A stretch of DNA of 64,000 nucleotides, taken from assembly GCA_016794985.1 (NCBI GenBank), contig JAEUIQ010000046.1:23534-87533 (forward strand). Reading direction: 5' to 3'. This document shows, in pieces, positions 46,699-55,530 of this stretch. The translations under genes were made by a program, and so were the position numbers. The stretch is from Planctomycetaceae bacterium. GTDB lineage: Bacteria; Planctomycetota; Planctomycetia; Pirellulales; Pirellulaceae. Within the stretch, counting starts at the first letter, position 1; the number at the start of each line of letters is the position of its first letter. A model generated the notes under the pieces. The model had not been told where the DNA came from and made no database searches. It was given only the letters and a program-made list of their open reading frames with translations.

Positions 46699-47649
46699 TT
46701 AATTGTGCAGGGTACCCGCATTGATCACGGCTTGGGCAGGACCATGACCGCACAGTACCACCAATAGGTTGCAAACCATCGCCGCTCGCCGTTCCTCGTC
46801 CAAGTGAATGACTTCATCCTTCGCGAGTCGCTCCAAAGCGCTATGGACCATGCCGACCGCGCCTTCCACGATCTTCGACCGAGCCGCGACGACCGCCTGA
46901 GCCTGTTGACGTTGCAACATGACCGCAGCAATCTCCGGAGCATACGCGATATGACTGATCCGAGCTTCAATGACTTCGACACCCGCTTTTTCCAATCGAT
47001 CTTGAATGTCGATCTTCAGTTGATCCGCAACCTCGACGGGATTTCCACGCAACGACATCTCGTGGTCTTCGCTATCGTAAGGATGGCGAGTCGCCAATCC
47101 TCGCAAGGCTGCTTCACTTTGAACCGCGACATAGTCTTCATAGTCGTCCACTTCGAACATGGCCTCGGCGGTGTTCACCACTCGCCATACGACGACTGCC
47201 GAAATCTCGATCGGATTGCCGTCCTTGTCATTCACTTTCGATGGCCGACCGGCGGACCTTGACTTGTGAGTCAACACCTTTCCCGTCGCATCCTTGGTTT
47301 CTGGTGTCGTGATCGCCCCCGTCTCAAAGTTTCTGACCCGCAGCGAAATCTTGTGCTTGCTGTAAAAGGGATTGACCCAGAAGAAACCTGTCGCTCGAGT
47401 CGAACCCACATAGCTACCAAACAGCAGATAAACCCGTGATTCGTTCGGCGCGATCGCTTGCAATCCACACAAGATCAAAATGGACGACAAAACACTAACA
47501 CCCGCTCCCAACATCCACCACACGTTCGGTGGACCTTTCACCGGAGGTATTGCCGTGTACACGCACCAGCCCGCTGCGACCAAAAGCCCCAACGCCACCG
47601 CCAAACCCAACCATCCCGAAATCGGACGGTAATCTCGTTCCTGGACCAT
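46699..47649 (-). CDS. SPFH/band 7 domain membrane protein
   Basis: AGGAG lies 6 bases before ATG 47649, giving 316 residues (a longer frame starts at 47715). Two membrane helices (about 14-60) anchor the protein. The SPFH domain follows, with VRNFETGAITTPETKDATGK, DGNPIEISAVVVWRV, and a coiled C-terminal helix (EIAAVMLQRQQAQAVVAARS). SPFH proteins form membrane-microdomain scaffolds. The neighbouring Arc gene completes a common two-gene module. Confidence 0.93.
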   Translation of the reverse strand: MVQERDYRPISGWLGLAVALGLLVAAGWCVYTAIPPVKGPPNVWWMLGAGVSVLSSILILCGLQAIAPNESRVYLLFGSYVGSTRATGFFWVNPFYSKHKISLRVRNFETGAITTPETKDATGKVLTHKSRSAGRPSKVNDKDGNPIEISAVVVWRVVNTAEAMFEVDDYEDYVAVQSEAALRGLATRHPYDSEDHEMSLRGNPVEVADQLKIDIQDRLEKAGVEVIEARISHIAYAPEIAAVMLQRQQAQAVVAARSKIVEGAVGMVHSALERLAKDEVIHLDEERRAAMVCNLLVVLCGHGPAQAVINAGTLHN

Positions 47650-47703
47650 TTTCATCTCCTGTTCCACAAAAACAACTTTCCACACGATTTCTAAAGGATA
47701 CCA

Positions 47704-47717
47704 AAGTGATATCACTT
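47704..47717. promoter_or_regulatory. Perfect 14-bp palindrome upstream of the SPFH gene
   Basis: AAGTGATATCACTT is identical to its own reverse complement. It lies 55 bases before the chosen SPFH start codon. A related half-site (AATCATATC) follows at 47720-47728. It is a candidate operator for the adjacent Arc-type repressor. Confidence 0.5.
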
Positions 47718-47867
47718 AGAAATCATATCGCTATTCGGCGGCCTGTCAAGGATCTTGGGGCGATAAAACCTCCCGCTGGGAATTTTTCGGCGGCAGGATA
47801 GACTGGGGGTCCGACCCTGAAACTTGCTGTTTTGTGACATATTTCCTGTTTTTGGCCCGAATGCCCG

Positions 47868-48719
47868 ATGGAAAATCCCCGCCTGAAGATCGCTTGGGTC
47901 GTTGGAGGTTCGAGCGGCTTGGGGTTGACGATTGCTTCTGAATTGCTGGGTAAGGGATATCGAGTCACGCTGTTCGCGCGGGACCTCGATCGGCTCGAAC
48001 GGGCCCGCCAGTGGCTGCTTGCATCCGACTCGACGGTGTCCGCGGAAGAGGTACGAGTCGAAGTCTGTGATGCCGCGAACCTTGACTCGATCACGCGCTC
48101 GTTTACGCGACATTTCGCGGAATGTGGCCGCTTGGACTTGTTGGTTAACGCGGTTGGACAGAGCTGCCGCAGTTCGGTCGCGGAACCGAATTTCAATCTC
48201 TATCGGGAAATGATGGAGGTGAACTACTTCGCCGTGGTTCATTCGACGTTGTTGGCCTTGCCTTGGTTGATTGAACAGCAAGGGAGCTTGGTAAATATCG
48301 CGACATTGGCGGCCAAAACACCTTGGCCGTGGATCGCGCCCTATGGAGCCGCTAAGGCAGCGGTCGCCAACTTCACCGACAATGTTCGTCTGGAAACTTC
48401 TGATAAAGTGCATGTGTTGCTAGTCTGTCCGGGGCCCATTCGACGCGACGATTCCGGGCACCGATACGCGGCTCAAACGGCGGGGATGAGTGAATCGGCG
48501 AATCGCCCGGGAGCTGGAGCACCGGTTTCGACGATCTGTCCGCATTGGCTGGCGAAACGCATTGTGAAGGCGATTGAACGGCGGCAGATATGGTTGGTGT
48601 TTCCTTGGAAAGTTCGTGTGCTGTTGGCGGTGCAAGCGATCTCTAGTCGCTTAGGCCAATGGCTTTCGAAACGCTTGACGCGCCGAGCCCTTCATTCCCA
48701 AAGTTCCAATCTTTCTTGA
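47868..48719 (+). CDS. SDR family oxidoreductase
   Basis: This 283-residue protein has VVGGSSGLGL at the nucleotide-binding loop, the NAVG (NNAG-like) motif and YGAAK as the catalytic Tyr-x3-Lys. The position 13 residues before the Tyr, usually Ser, is Thr (in NIATLAAK). The C-terminal stretch LVFPWKVRVLLAVQAISSRLG is hydrophobic, as in DltE/YqjQ-type SDRs that act near membranes. It is followed 13 bases later by the symporter gene, suggesting an operon. Substrate unknown. Confidence 0.9.
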   Translation: MENPRLKIAWVVGGSSGLGLTIASELLGKGYRVTLFARDLDRLERARQWLLASDSTVSAEEVRVEVCDAANLDSITRSFTRHFAECGRLDLLVNAVGQSCRSSVAEPNFNLYREMMEVNYFAVVHSTLLALPWLIEQQGSLVNIATLAAKTPWPWIAPYGAAKAAVANFTDNVRLETSDKVHVLLVCPGPIRRDDSGHRYAAQTAGMSESANRPGAGAPVSTICPHWLAKRIVKAIERRQIWLVFPWKVRVLLAVQAISSRLGQWLSKRLTRRALHSQSSNLS

Positions 48720-48732
48720 ACAGGATCGAAGC

Positions 48733-50898
48733 ATGAATTCTATCGATTTCGTCATGTTAGCGCTGTACTTTGTGGCGATGTTCGTGATCGGTTTCTTGGC
48801 GATGAAGAATACCAAGACTCAGAGTGATTACTTTCTCGGTGGTCGTTCCTTTGGCAAGCTCTTACAGACATTTGCGGCCTTTGGTGCCGGAACAGGGGCT
48901 CACGAGCCAGTGATGGTGGGCCGAGCCATTTGGACCAGTGGCCTGAGTGGGGTGTGGAGCGCGATGCAATGGATGTTTGTCACACCGATTTATTGGATTA
49001 CCGCAGTCTGGTACCGGCGGATGCGCCATTTGACTTTGGGCGATTGGTTTGTCGAACGATACGAGTCGCGCGCCATGGGCGTCGCGTTTACGATTTATGC
49101 TTTAGTGTTTTACATGGCGTTCCTCTCGACCATGTTGACGGCGATCGCGAAGTTCGCCGTACCTCTGTTAGGGGTTGAGACCATCGCGGGCCTTCCCGTT
49201 AGCCATGTGATTGTCCCAGCCTTGGCGATTACGGTCGTGGTCTATGGAGTGCTCGGCGGCTTGACGGCGGCCTATTGGACGGACTTGGTTCAAGGGCTGT
49301 TGATCATCGTTTTGTCGGTCTTGTTGATCCCGTTTGGACTATGGGCCTTGTCGGCACAAGGCGACCAAACACCATCGTTAAGTGGTGGGTTCGCCGCACT
49401 GCACGCTCAATTGCCGGCCGACTTCTTCAGTTTGTTCGGCGGACCGGCAAGTGGCGAGTTCCCGATGCTGTATGTGCTTTGTTTCTCATTGCTCTCTTTG
49501 GTTGGCATCGTCGTGCAACCACACTTTATTGCAACAGGTGGTGGATCGGCGAAGACGGAATATGAAGCGAGGTTCGGCTTGGTGGTCGGCAACTACTTGA
49601 AACGCTTATGCACGATCGGATGGGCATTAACCAGCCTGCTGGCCCTGGCTCTGTTAGCCAACAGCACCGAAATCGCCATGGATCCAGACCGGGCCTGGGG
49701 CGTGGCCGCGCGCGAAATTCTTGGCCCTTTGAATATGGGGCTCGTCGGTCTGATGTTCGCGTGCTTGTTAGCCGCCATGATGAGTTCGGCGGACGCCTAC
49801 ATGTTGGTGTCCTCGGCACTGGTGGTTCGCAATGTTTACGCGGCCTACATCGACCCCAATGCGTCGGAGGCGCGTTACGTTTGGGTGGGCCGCGTCACAG
49901 GTATGATCCTGGTCTTCGGCGCGACCATCGTTTCGTTGGTTTACACAAGTGTCTGGGACCAGTTCAAATTGGCCATGGAGTTTCCGATTCTGTTCGCGGC
50001 ACCATTTTGGTTGGGCCTGTTCTGGCGGCGGGTTAATACCTGGGCGGTTTGGCTGACCATTGGTTTTTCGCTACTGCTCTTCTTCATCCTGCCATTTGTC
50101 CTTCCTGAAATGCTGGCGCTGCGGAAACACGAAGCATTTCAGCAATCGACCGTCATCGAAACAGTGACGACGACGCGAACTGCAACTCCAGCGGATTTCT
50201 CAAGACACGAGGCCTGGGTCACTGCCAAACAACAGATCGATCAGTTGCCCGACTCCGAAGTCAAGAACAAGAAGCTCAAAGATCTTGGCAAAGAGCCATC
50301 ATTCGCCGAACCCGGACAACCCATGCAAGTCACGACCGTGACCGGTGGACGAGCCATCTATTGGCAAAGCGTCAAACCGGATTCCGCAGCAAAAGAACCG
50401 GCTAGAAAAGTGATCTTGAGCGAAGAGACCCAAGGCGAGCGAACCATTCGCCGCGAACGATGGGAAGGTGAAATGATTGGCGAAGGTCCGCTGAACATCG
50501 ACTTCCTCATTTATGCGGCCTTGGGAGTTGACTTGTCGGAAGCCAGCAAAGCCACGCTGGAAGCCTTGCGACTGCCAACGCGTTTGGCATTGCCTTTCCT
50601 CGTGTTGATTGGCTTGAGTTACGTCACGCCACGCAACCGTCGCGAAGCCCTCGATCGTTACTATGTCAAAATGAAGACGCCGGTTGCCAAAGATGCTACG
50701 ACGGATGCCGAGGAATTGCAAATTTCCTACAGCAATCCAAAACGCTTCGAACATCTACGCATGTTCCCTGGCACCGAGTGGGAAATGCTCCGACCGACAC
50801 GACTGGATGTCGTGGGGTTTGTGGTCTGTGCGGCCGTTGCGGCATTCATCATTTGGCTGTTGGTCTTGATGAGCTCCATTGGTTCTACCTCGACCTAA
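48733..50898 (+). CDS. Sodium:solute symporter family transporter with soluble insert
   Basis: This 721-residue SLC5-type transporter has about 13 membrane helices, including the family core MKNTKTQSDYFLGGRSFGK (about 24-42), MMSSADAYMLVSSALVVRN and PILFAAPFWLGLFWRR. Between two helices (about 460-600) lies a roughly 140-residue charged soluble insert (HEAFQQSTVIETVTTTRTA ... RTIRRERWEGE), not part of the standard fold. Substrate cannot be read from sequence. The upstream SDR is likely co-transcribed. Confidence 0.92.
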   Translation: MNSIDFVMLALYFVAMFVIGFLAMKNTKTQSDYFLGGRSFGKLLQTFAAFGAGTGAHEPVMVGRAIWTSGLSGVWSAMQWMFVTPIYWITAVWYRRMRHLTLGDWFVERYESRAMGVAFTIYALVFYMAFLSTMLTAIAKFAVPLLGVETIAGLPVSHVIVPALAITVVVYGVLGGLTAAYWTDLVQGLLIIVLSVLLIPFGLWALSAQGDQTPSLSGGFAALHAQLPADFFSLFGGPASGEFPMLYVLCFSLLSLVGIVVQPHFIATGGGSAKTEYEARFGLVVGNYLKRLCTIGWALTSLLALALLANSTEIAMDPDRAWGVAAREILGPLNMGLVGLMFACLLAAMMSSADAYMLVSSALVVRNVYAAYIDPNASEARYVWVGRVTGMILVFGATIVSLVYTSVWDQFKLAMEFPILFAAPFWLGLFWRRVNTWAVWLTIGFSLLLFFILPFVLPEMLALRKHEAFQQSTVIETVTTTRTATPADFSRHEAWVTAKQQIDQLPDSEVKNKKLKDLGKEPSFAEPGQPMQVTTVTGGRAIYWQSVKPDSAAKEPARKVILSEETQGERTIRRERWEGEMIGEGPLNIDFLIYAALGVDLSEASKATLEALRLPTRLALPFLVLIGLSYVTPRNRREALDRYYVKMKTPVAKDATTDAEELQISYSNPKRFEHLRMFPGTEWEMLRPTRLDVVGFVVCAAVAAFIIWLLVLMSSIGSTST

Positions 50899-50908
50899 GC
50901 GAGGCACG

Positions 50909-51997
50909 TTAATCGCAAAGCCACCGCATCAGGTTCTCTACAGCTGGATACTTGTTTCGATCCAACCAAGCAAAGAACCCGTAACATAGAATCAAGAATC
51001 CACCTGCCAATAGCAAAGCGACATAAACGTTGGTCGTTTCGCGCCAATAATACGTAGGCTCGAGGCCTTGCCAAGCCGCGTACAGCCACAACGGCCACAA
51101 ATGCACCACGTGATGCAAAAGATAAGCCGTCAAGGAACGACGACTGAACCGTTCAGCGATTCGGCGAATACCAGCGAACTTTTCCGCTGGCATTTTCAAG
51201 TCGAATAGCCAATAGCAAGCGCTAAACGCCGACAGGCCCCAACCGATTGTACCGGTGGTGTACTCGATACTTGGCGGAAACATCGTCCAACTTTTGGGCC
51301 ATGTATTCGGGAACTGATCCGCGCAAAAATAACGGACGAGCACCGCCGTCGCCGCCAAGATCATCAACGAGATACCAACAACAAAGATCGCTCTTAATGC
51401 CACAGCATTCGCCTGATCCGATTTCTCGCCGAAGGTCAATGTACCAACGGAGAACCCCAACAATGGGAACAATAACCAAGGAAAGATCGGGAAATAGCCC
51501 ACGGCGATGTAACCCAAGATGACATCCGGCAGCGTAAAATCGGGATCAAAGTAGCCTTCGGCCCAATACGATTCCCAATCCGTCAATTGTCGAACAACGG
51601 GGCCCATGAGAAACAATAAGGCACAAACCATACCAATCATCTGTGGAGGGGCGTGGCGCGCTAACCCCATGCAGATCATCCCGGTGCCGATCAATGTCAG
51701 CACATCCCAATTGAACACATCCTCCGGCATCCAAACGAAAATGTTGAACACGAACCCTAATCCAATCAGGAAGAAGCCGCGTCGCACCGCGATTTTAGTG
51801 ATCGTTTCATCGCTCTTTTGCCGAGTCGAGCGCCCGTTCAGCCACAACCGGAAACTAATTCCAGAAAGAAACATGAACATCGGCGCCCCAATCCCAGCAA
51901 TCTTGGGAGTGGCACCCGCCAAGTTTTCACAAAAGTGGACCACAACCATGATCACGATCGATATGGTCCGCAATAGATCAATGGATGAGTATCGCAT
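50909..51997 (-). CDS. HGSNAT-like (DUF1624) membrane acyltransferase
   Basis: This 362-residue multi-helix protein begins YSSIDLLRTISIVIMVVVHFCENL, the heparan-alpha-glucosaminide N-acetyltransferase catalytic-domain start with Asp7, Arg10 and His21-like residues. It continues with MFMFLSGISFRLWL and about nine membrane helices. Members acetylate sugars using acetyl-CoA across the membrane. It starts 3 bases after the end of the RMD1-like gene, so it is the last cistron of that operon. Confidence 0.85.
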   Translation of the reverse strand: MRYSSIDLLRTISIVIMVVVHFCENLAGATPKIAGIGAPMFMFLSGISFRLWLNGRSTRQKSDETITKIAVRRGFFLIGLGFVFNIFVWMPEDVFNWDVLTLIGTGMICMGLARHAPPQMIGMVCALLFLMGPVVRQLTDWESYWAEGYFDPDFTLPDVILGYIAVGYFPIFPWLLFPLLGFSVGTLTFGEKSDQANAVALRAIFVVGISLMILAATAVLVRYFCADQFPNTWPKSWTMFPPSIEYTTGTIGWGLSAFSACYWLFDLKMPAEKFAGIRRIAERFSRRSLTAYLLHHVVHLWPLWLYAAWQGLEPTYYWRETTNVYVALLLAGGFLILCYGFFAWLDRNKYPAVENLMRWLCD

Positions 51998-52000
51998 GGT

Positions 52001-52903
52001 TTACGGAGTCGCTGTCGAGAGAAGATCGACGATCCACAGAATCGTCTGGAATCCCAGCAAAAGAATGATGACCCATTCGAGATGATGCCCAGTCCTCGCG
52101 ACCATATATTCGCTCGTGCGATGACTACACATCTCGTAAACATGTTCTTGAACTTCTAGCTTGCCCTCAACCAACTCCAATCGCTCTTCCATTCGCAACC
52201 GTTCGCGAAGTCGCTCGCCAATTTGGCTGGCCAATGTAGGAGGGTAGACATGAGGCACAACAATATTCGACGTCAAGCGAGCCAAACGTGTTCGTAGTTT
52301 TAGGACTTCCTGAAACCGTTCGGCCAACTCCGACCGGCGTGAAACCGCCGTGGCATTGAATTCGAAACCCAACGGCGCATCACCCAAGGTGTTTTCCCAA
52401 TTTCCTTCCAGAGCCGCCTCGATCGAGCGCAGTTCCGCTTCGTAAAAGTAGCCGTCCAGCACCGCTTGGCAAACGGTTTGAACTCGATTGGCGGGCACCA
52501 TGATCACGACACATTGTGGGTGCCACACAATCTGAGCACCTTGGAGGGCCAACAACTGGGGCCGTGCAAACGAATCTTCCGATTCCCTGCGCTCCAACCA
52601 ATCTTGCAACCGTTGCACCGTGGCCATCCCCAGCGACGCATCGTCGGGAACCATCACTAAAGTTAGCCCAGCTCCTTCGATGTCTTGTCGGTGCAGCTTG
52701 TGAGTCGAGGTCGTTTTCTTCCGTACGATATGTTGCTGCCGTTGACTACCGAACGGACGACCATAGGCATTCGGTGGCAACGACTTCTGGTTTGCAAATT
52801 CGATTTCCCATACTTCCAACGACAACTCGCTGATGATTTCCAGATCGTCGCTGGCGAATTGTGACGTGGACTTGATGCTCGATATCGTTTTTTCGGCTTG
52901 CAT
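52001..52903 (-). CDS. RMD1/YagE-like (DUF155) protein
   Basis: ATG 52903 follows an AGGAGAC site and gives 300 residues; a longer open frame to 53107 overlaps the upstream gene and looks random in its first 68 codons. The C-terminus has a long helical region (RLRERLRMEERLELVEGKLE) and a final hydrophobic helix in HHLEWVIILLLGFQTILWIVDLL, the layout of RMD1/YagE proteins. Function of the family is poorly known (mitochondrial/respiratory roles in yeast). It sits between an FAD oxidoreductase and the HGSNAT-like gene. Confidence 0.65.
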   Translation of the reverse strand: MQAEKTISSIKSTSQFASDDLEIISELSLEVWEIEFANQKSLPPNAYGRPFGSQRQQHIVRKKTTSTHKLHRQDIEGAGLTLVMVPDDASLGMATVQRLQDWLERRESEDSFARPQLLALQGAQIVWHPQCVVIMVPANRVQTVCQAVLDGYFYEAELRSIEAALEGNWENTLGDAPLGFEFNATAVSRRSELAERFQEVLKLRTRLARLTSNIVVPHVYPPTLASQIGERLRERLRMEERLELVEGKLEVQEHVYEMCSHRTSEYMVARTGHHLEWVIILLLGFQTILWIVDLLSTATP

Positions 52904-52925
52904 TATAGTTGTCTCCTGGAATAGG

Positions 52926-54383
52926 TTATGATTCGAAATGAACGGCCGCAGCAATGCCGCTCGACACATAGTCTGCGGAATCGAGCACGCCATTGAGAGT
53001 CGCATCGTACAAATAGTCGCCGACGACATAGAGCTCGCGATTGTCGACCGGCTCTGGACAATGCCGTTGATGAATAGGTCGCGAAGTCCGGCCGCCAGGG
53101 ATCGCATTCACGGCATTCAACCAGCGATGAACCCGTCCTTCCATGAAATGCGGTCGCGCATCGCCCAGGAATTTGGGCACACTGTTCAGAGCCAACTCAA
53201 ACAATTGTGAGTCGGACAGTTTGGAGTATTCGATAGCCTCGGTGCCGCCCAACAACCAACCGAGCACCCCAAATTCAGGCTCGACCAAGCGAGACGATTC
53301 GTCGTAAAGGCAACAACCCCCAAAGTCATCCAACATGCAGTAGGAATCATTCAGTTTTCCTTGCCAAAACGGACTGCGGAACAATAGTGTCAACCGCAAA
53401 TAATGCGCCGGGTGATGATAGTGCTCATAATGCGACTGCATGGCAGCTTGCAGTCGATGGCCTTCAAAGCGAACGTGTGGCAGGGCATCGTGCGGCAAGG
53501 CGATGACAACATAATCAAAGGCTTCATACTGTTTGTCGCTGTCCTTCGAGTAGCAGATTTCGAATTGCCCGGATTCGGCTTTCTCGATCGAGTGAACCCG
53601 ATGCTGCAGACGAAAATCCGCGCGGGTTCGCCTTACCAGCTCTTGCGGCAATCGTTCGTTTCCACCTTCAATTCCAAACAATTGCATGTAAGCTGGATCG
53701 TTCATCACGTAGTTTTGGAGGCCATATTCCACATTGGTGCATTCCGGTTCTGTGGCCAGATCACTGTGAATCTGAGTTTTAATGAAATGTCGCAGTTCGC
53801 CTGATTCAATCGACTTCAAACATTCCGCAAACGAATCGCGCGAGTCGCAGACTTTTGGACTTGGGGTCGATTCTTCACTCCCCGAGAGATAAAAGTCCAA
53901 CGGCGTCATGCGATCCCGAGTTTGTTGGTGGAACCGCACCCATTGTTGACGCGCACCGGGACCTAGGTGAGCTTCGAGATCGTCTAAGTTTCCGATCCAA
54001 TGGCCTTTGAGCGAAACACCGTTCCCGCCCATTTTGGTGATCGGTAGACCGAGTTCTTGGATCAATTCTTTTAGTGGATCTTCATCCACCGGCGAGTAGT
54101 CATAAAACTCGGCGGCTCCTGCTTCGTAATTGACGGGAGCCATTTTGAATTGGGGAGTCAGGATCTTGCCGCCCAAGCGATCCGCTGCCTCGAAAACACT
54201 GATCGATAAAGCGCGTCCCGCTTTTTTCTGCAACAAGTAGGCCGTCATCAAGCCACCCGGGCCACCGCCAACAATCGCAATTTTGGGGTTCTGCCGGCCA
54301 GGCTCCTGCGATCGTGTTTCCACACGACGAGTCGCGGCCTTTTTCTCTATCGAGATCGTCGGAGCCGAAGCTAGTGAGTTCAT
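52926..54383 (-). CDS. FAD-dependent amine oxidase-like oxidoreductase
   Basis: This 485-residue flavoprotein has the Rossmann dinucleotide motif IAIVGGGPGGLMTAYLL (about 34-50), FEAADRLGGKI, EAGAAEFYDY and a C-terminal LYVVGDYLYDATLNGVLDSADY, where the FAD ribityl/pyrophosphate is bound. It resembles protoporphyrinogen oxidase and other flavin-containing amine oxidases; I cannot tell the substrate. It is the first gene of a three-gene operon with the RMD1-like (22-base gap) and HGSNAT-like genes. Confidence 0.85.
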   Translation of the reverse strand: MNSLASAPTISIEKKAATRRVETRSQEPGRQNPKIAIVGGGPGGLMTAYLLQKKAGRALSISVFEAADRLGGKILTPQFKMAPVNYEAGAAEFYDYSPVDEDPLKELIQELGLPITKMGGNGVSLKGHWIGNLDDLEAHLGPGARQQWVRFHQQTRDRMTPLDFYLSGSEESTPSPKVCDSRDSFAECLKSIESGELRHFIKTQIHSDLATEPECTNVEYGLQNYVMNDPAYMQLFGIEGGNERLPQELVRRTRADFRLQHRVHSIEKAESGQFEICYSKDSDKQYEAFDYVVIALPHDALPHVRFEGHRLQAAMQSHYEHYHHPAHYLRLTLLFRSPFWQGKLNDSYCMLDDFGGCCLYDESSRLVEPEFGVLGWLLGGTEAIEYSKLSDSQLFELALNSVPKFLGDARPHFMEGRVHRWLNAVNAIPGGRTSRPIHQRHCPEPVDNRELYVVGDYLYDATLNGVLDSADYVSSGIAAAVHFES

Positions 54384-55280
54384 TTTGGTTTCACCTCAAG
54401 GAGCATTCATTGCGAGCGATCCATGGGCAAATCGCCAGGAACGCTCTGCATTCAAAAACCACTACCGCGGTCTTCGAGTTGTACCTATAGTTCTTAACGG
54501 TTCGATGCAGGTGGACTCGATGCCGCACGAGCACGCCAGCCGGCTAACTGTCAAACATGATGCCGTTCAATTGGTAGCAGGCTCACTCCGTGTGCCATCT
54601 GCCGATCTCCAACAAGCAGTCCCTTGTTGCTGGTCACGGGACATGGCCAGTGCCTACCGCCGTCGTTCGTTGGACGGCATTGATGTCAAACATGACGCGT
54701 GAAAACACCCGACATCAACAACCTGTCTCGGACGCTGGATCGCGCGGAACGCAATCGGCAACCACAATTTCCCGACTGCTGGTTTCCCGGAATTGGAAAA
54801 GGGAAGTTGACGACATCCCGGGCTTTTCCTGTCAACTTCGCCTCCCATTATGCTCAAGTTTGACAATTGGCCAAGGCATGCCAATCGCAATCGAGCCTCC
54901 TTTTGATCGTCCCTTCCCGTTATTCCCGTTGCCTTCGGTTTTCCCGGCAATTTGCCGTCAATTGGCTTCGCCTTTAAATCACGGTTAGTGGTCAATTACT
55001 GGCCGCAAACCAAGTTCGACTTGCTGCTAGCGGCCAACAGACTCGACTGCAAATGGTCAGGTAACGAGCATGTCGCACTGGCCCAGATCTAACGGTAACC
55101 ATGGGATCTGTGGATCAATGCCGGTTGGCGACCACGTCCGACGAGGGAGCCCCATCCTGGAACGTACGGCCTGCCACACCACCCCCAACCTTCCCGGCGA
55201 TTGGAGCCAGCATCTCGGCCTGATACAATTGGCGCAAACGGGACGGAAATCCTGCCACTTTTTTTTCAAAGAGGCTGTTT
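54384..55280. other. 900-base gap between FAD oxidoreductase and hypC
   Basis: No supported gene. It holds the start of the leftward oxidoreductase operon and the promoter of the rightward hyp operon. Two 14-of-15 copies of GTCAAACATGATGC lie at about 54550 and 54689 and may be chance. Open frames across it are overlapping and without family pattern. Confidence 0.45.
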
Positions 55281-55517
55281 GTGTGTTTGGCTGTACCGGG
55301 ACAAGTGGTCCGCTGGTTGCGACAAGACGCTCCATTCTGCGAGGCCGAAGTCGATTTCCTTGGCGTCAAACGCGTTTGCAATTTGTCGTGTGTACCGGAG
55401 GCACGGCTCAACGACTATGTGATTGTCCATGCAGGCATCGCGATCAGTAGAATCGACGCGGAGGCTGCCCGCCAAACCTTAAAAGAATTGCAATCATTAG
55501 GTGAAACGGAGCCTTGA
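55281..55517 (+). CDS. hypC: Hydrogenase maturation chaperone HypC
   Basis: This 78-residue protein starts at GTG 55281 with AGAGG 7 bases upstream. It begins MCLAVPGQV, the HypC/HupF signature; Cys2 and Pro6 are invariant and Cys2 is needed to carry the Fe(CN)2CO group with HypD. It is first in hypC-hypD-hypE, and the hypD frame opens 13 bases later. Confidence 0.95.
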   Translation: MCLAVPGQVVRWLRQDAPFCEAEVDFLGVKRVCNLSCVPEARLNDYVIVHAGIAISRIDAEAARQTLKELQSLGETEP

Positions 55518-55530
55518 GGAACGATCCCGA

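Noticed and set aside
52904..53107. Upstream extension of the RMD1-like open frame
   Set aside because: Its 68 extra residues look random, overlap the FAD oxidoreductase gene and lack a ribosome site; ATG 52903 with AGGAGAC fits better.
54283..54988. Open frames of 130-140 codons between the FAD oxidoreductase and hypC
   Set aside because: Overlap each other and the upstream gene, with no recognised motif or ribosome site.
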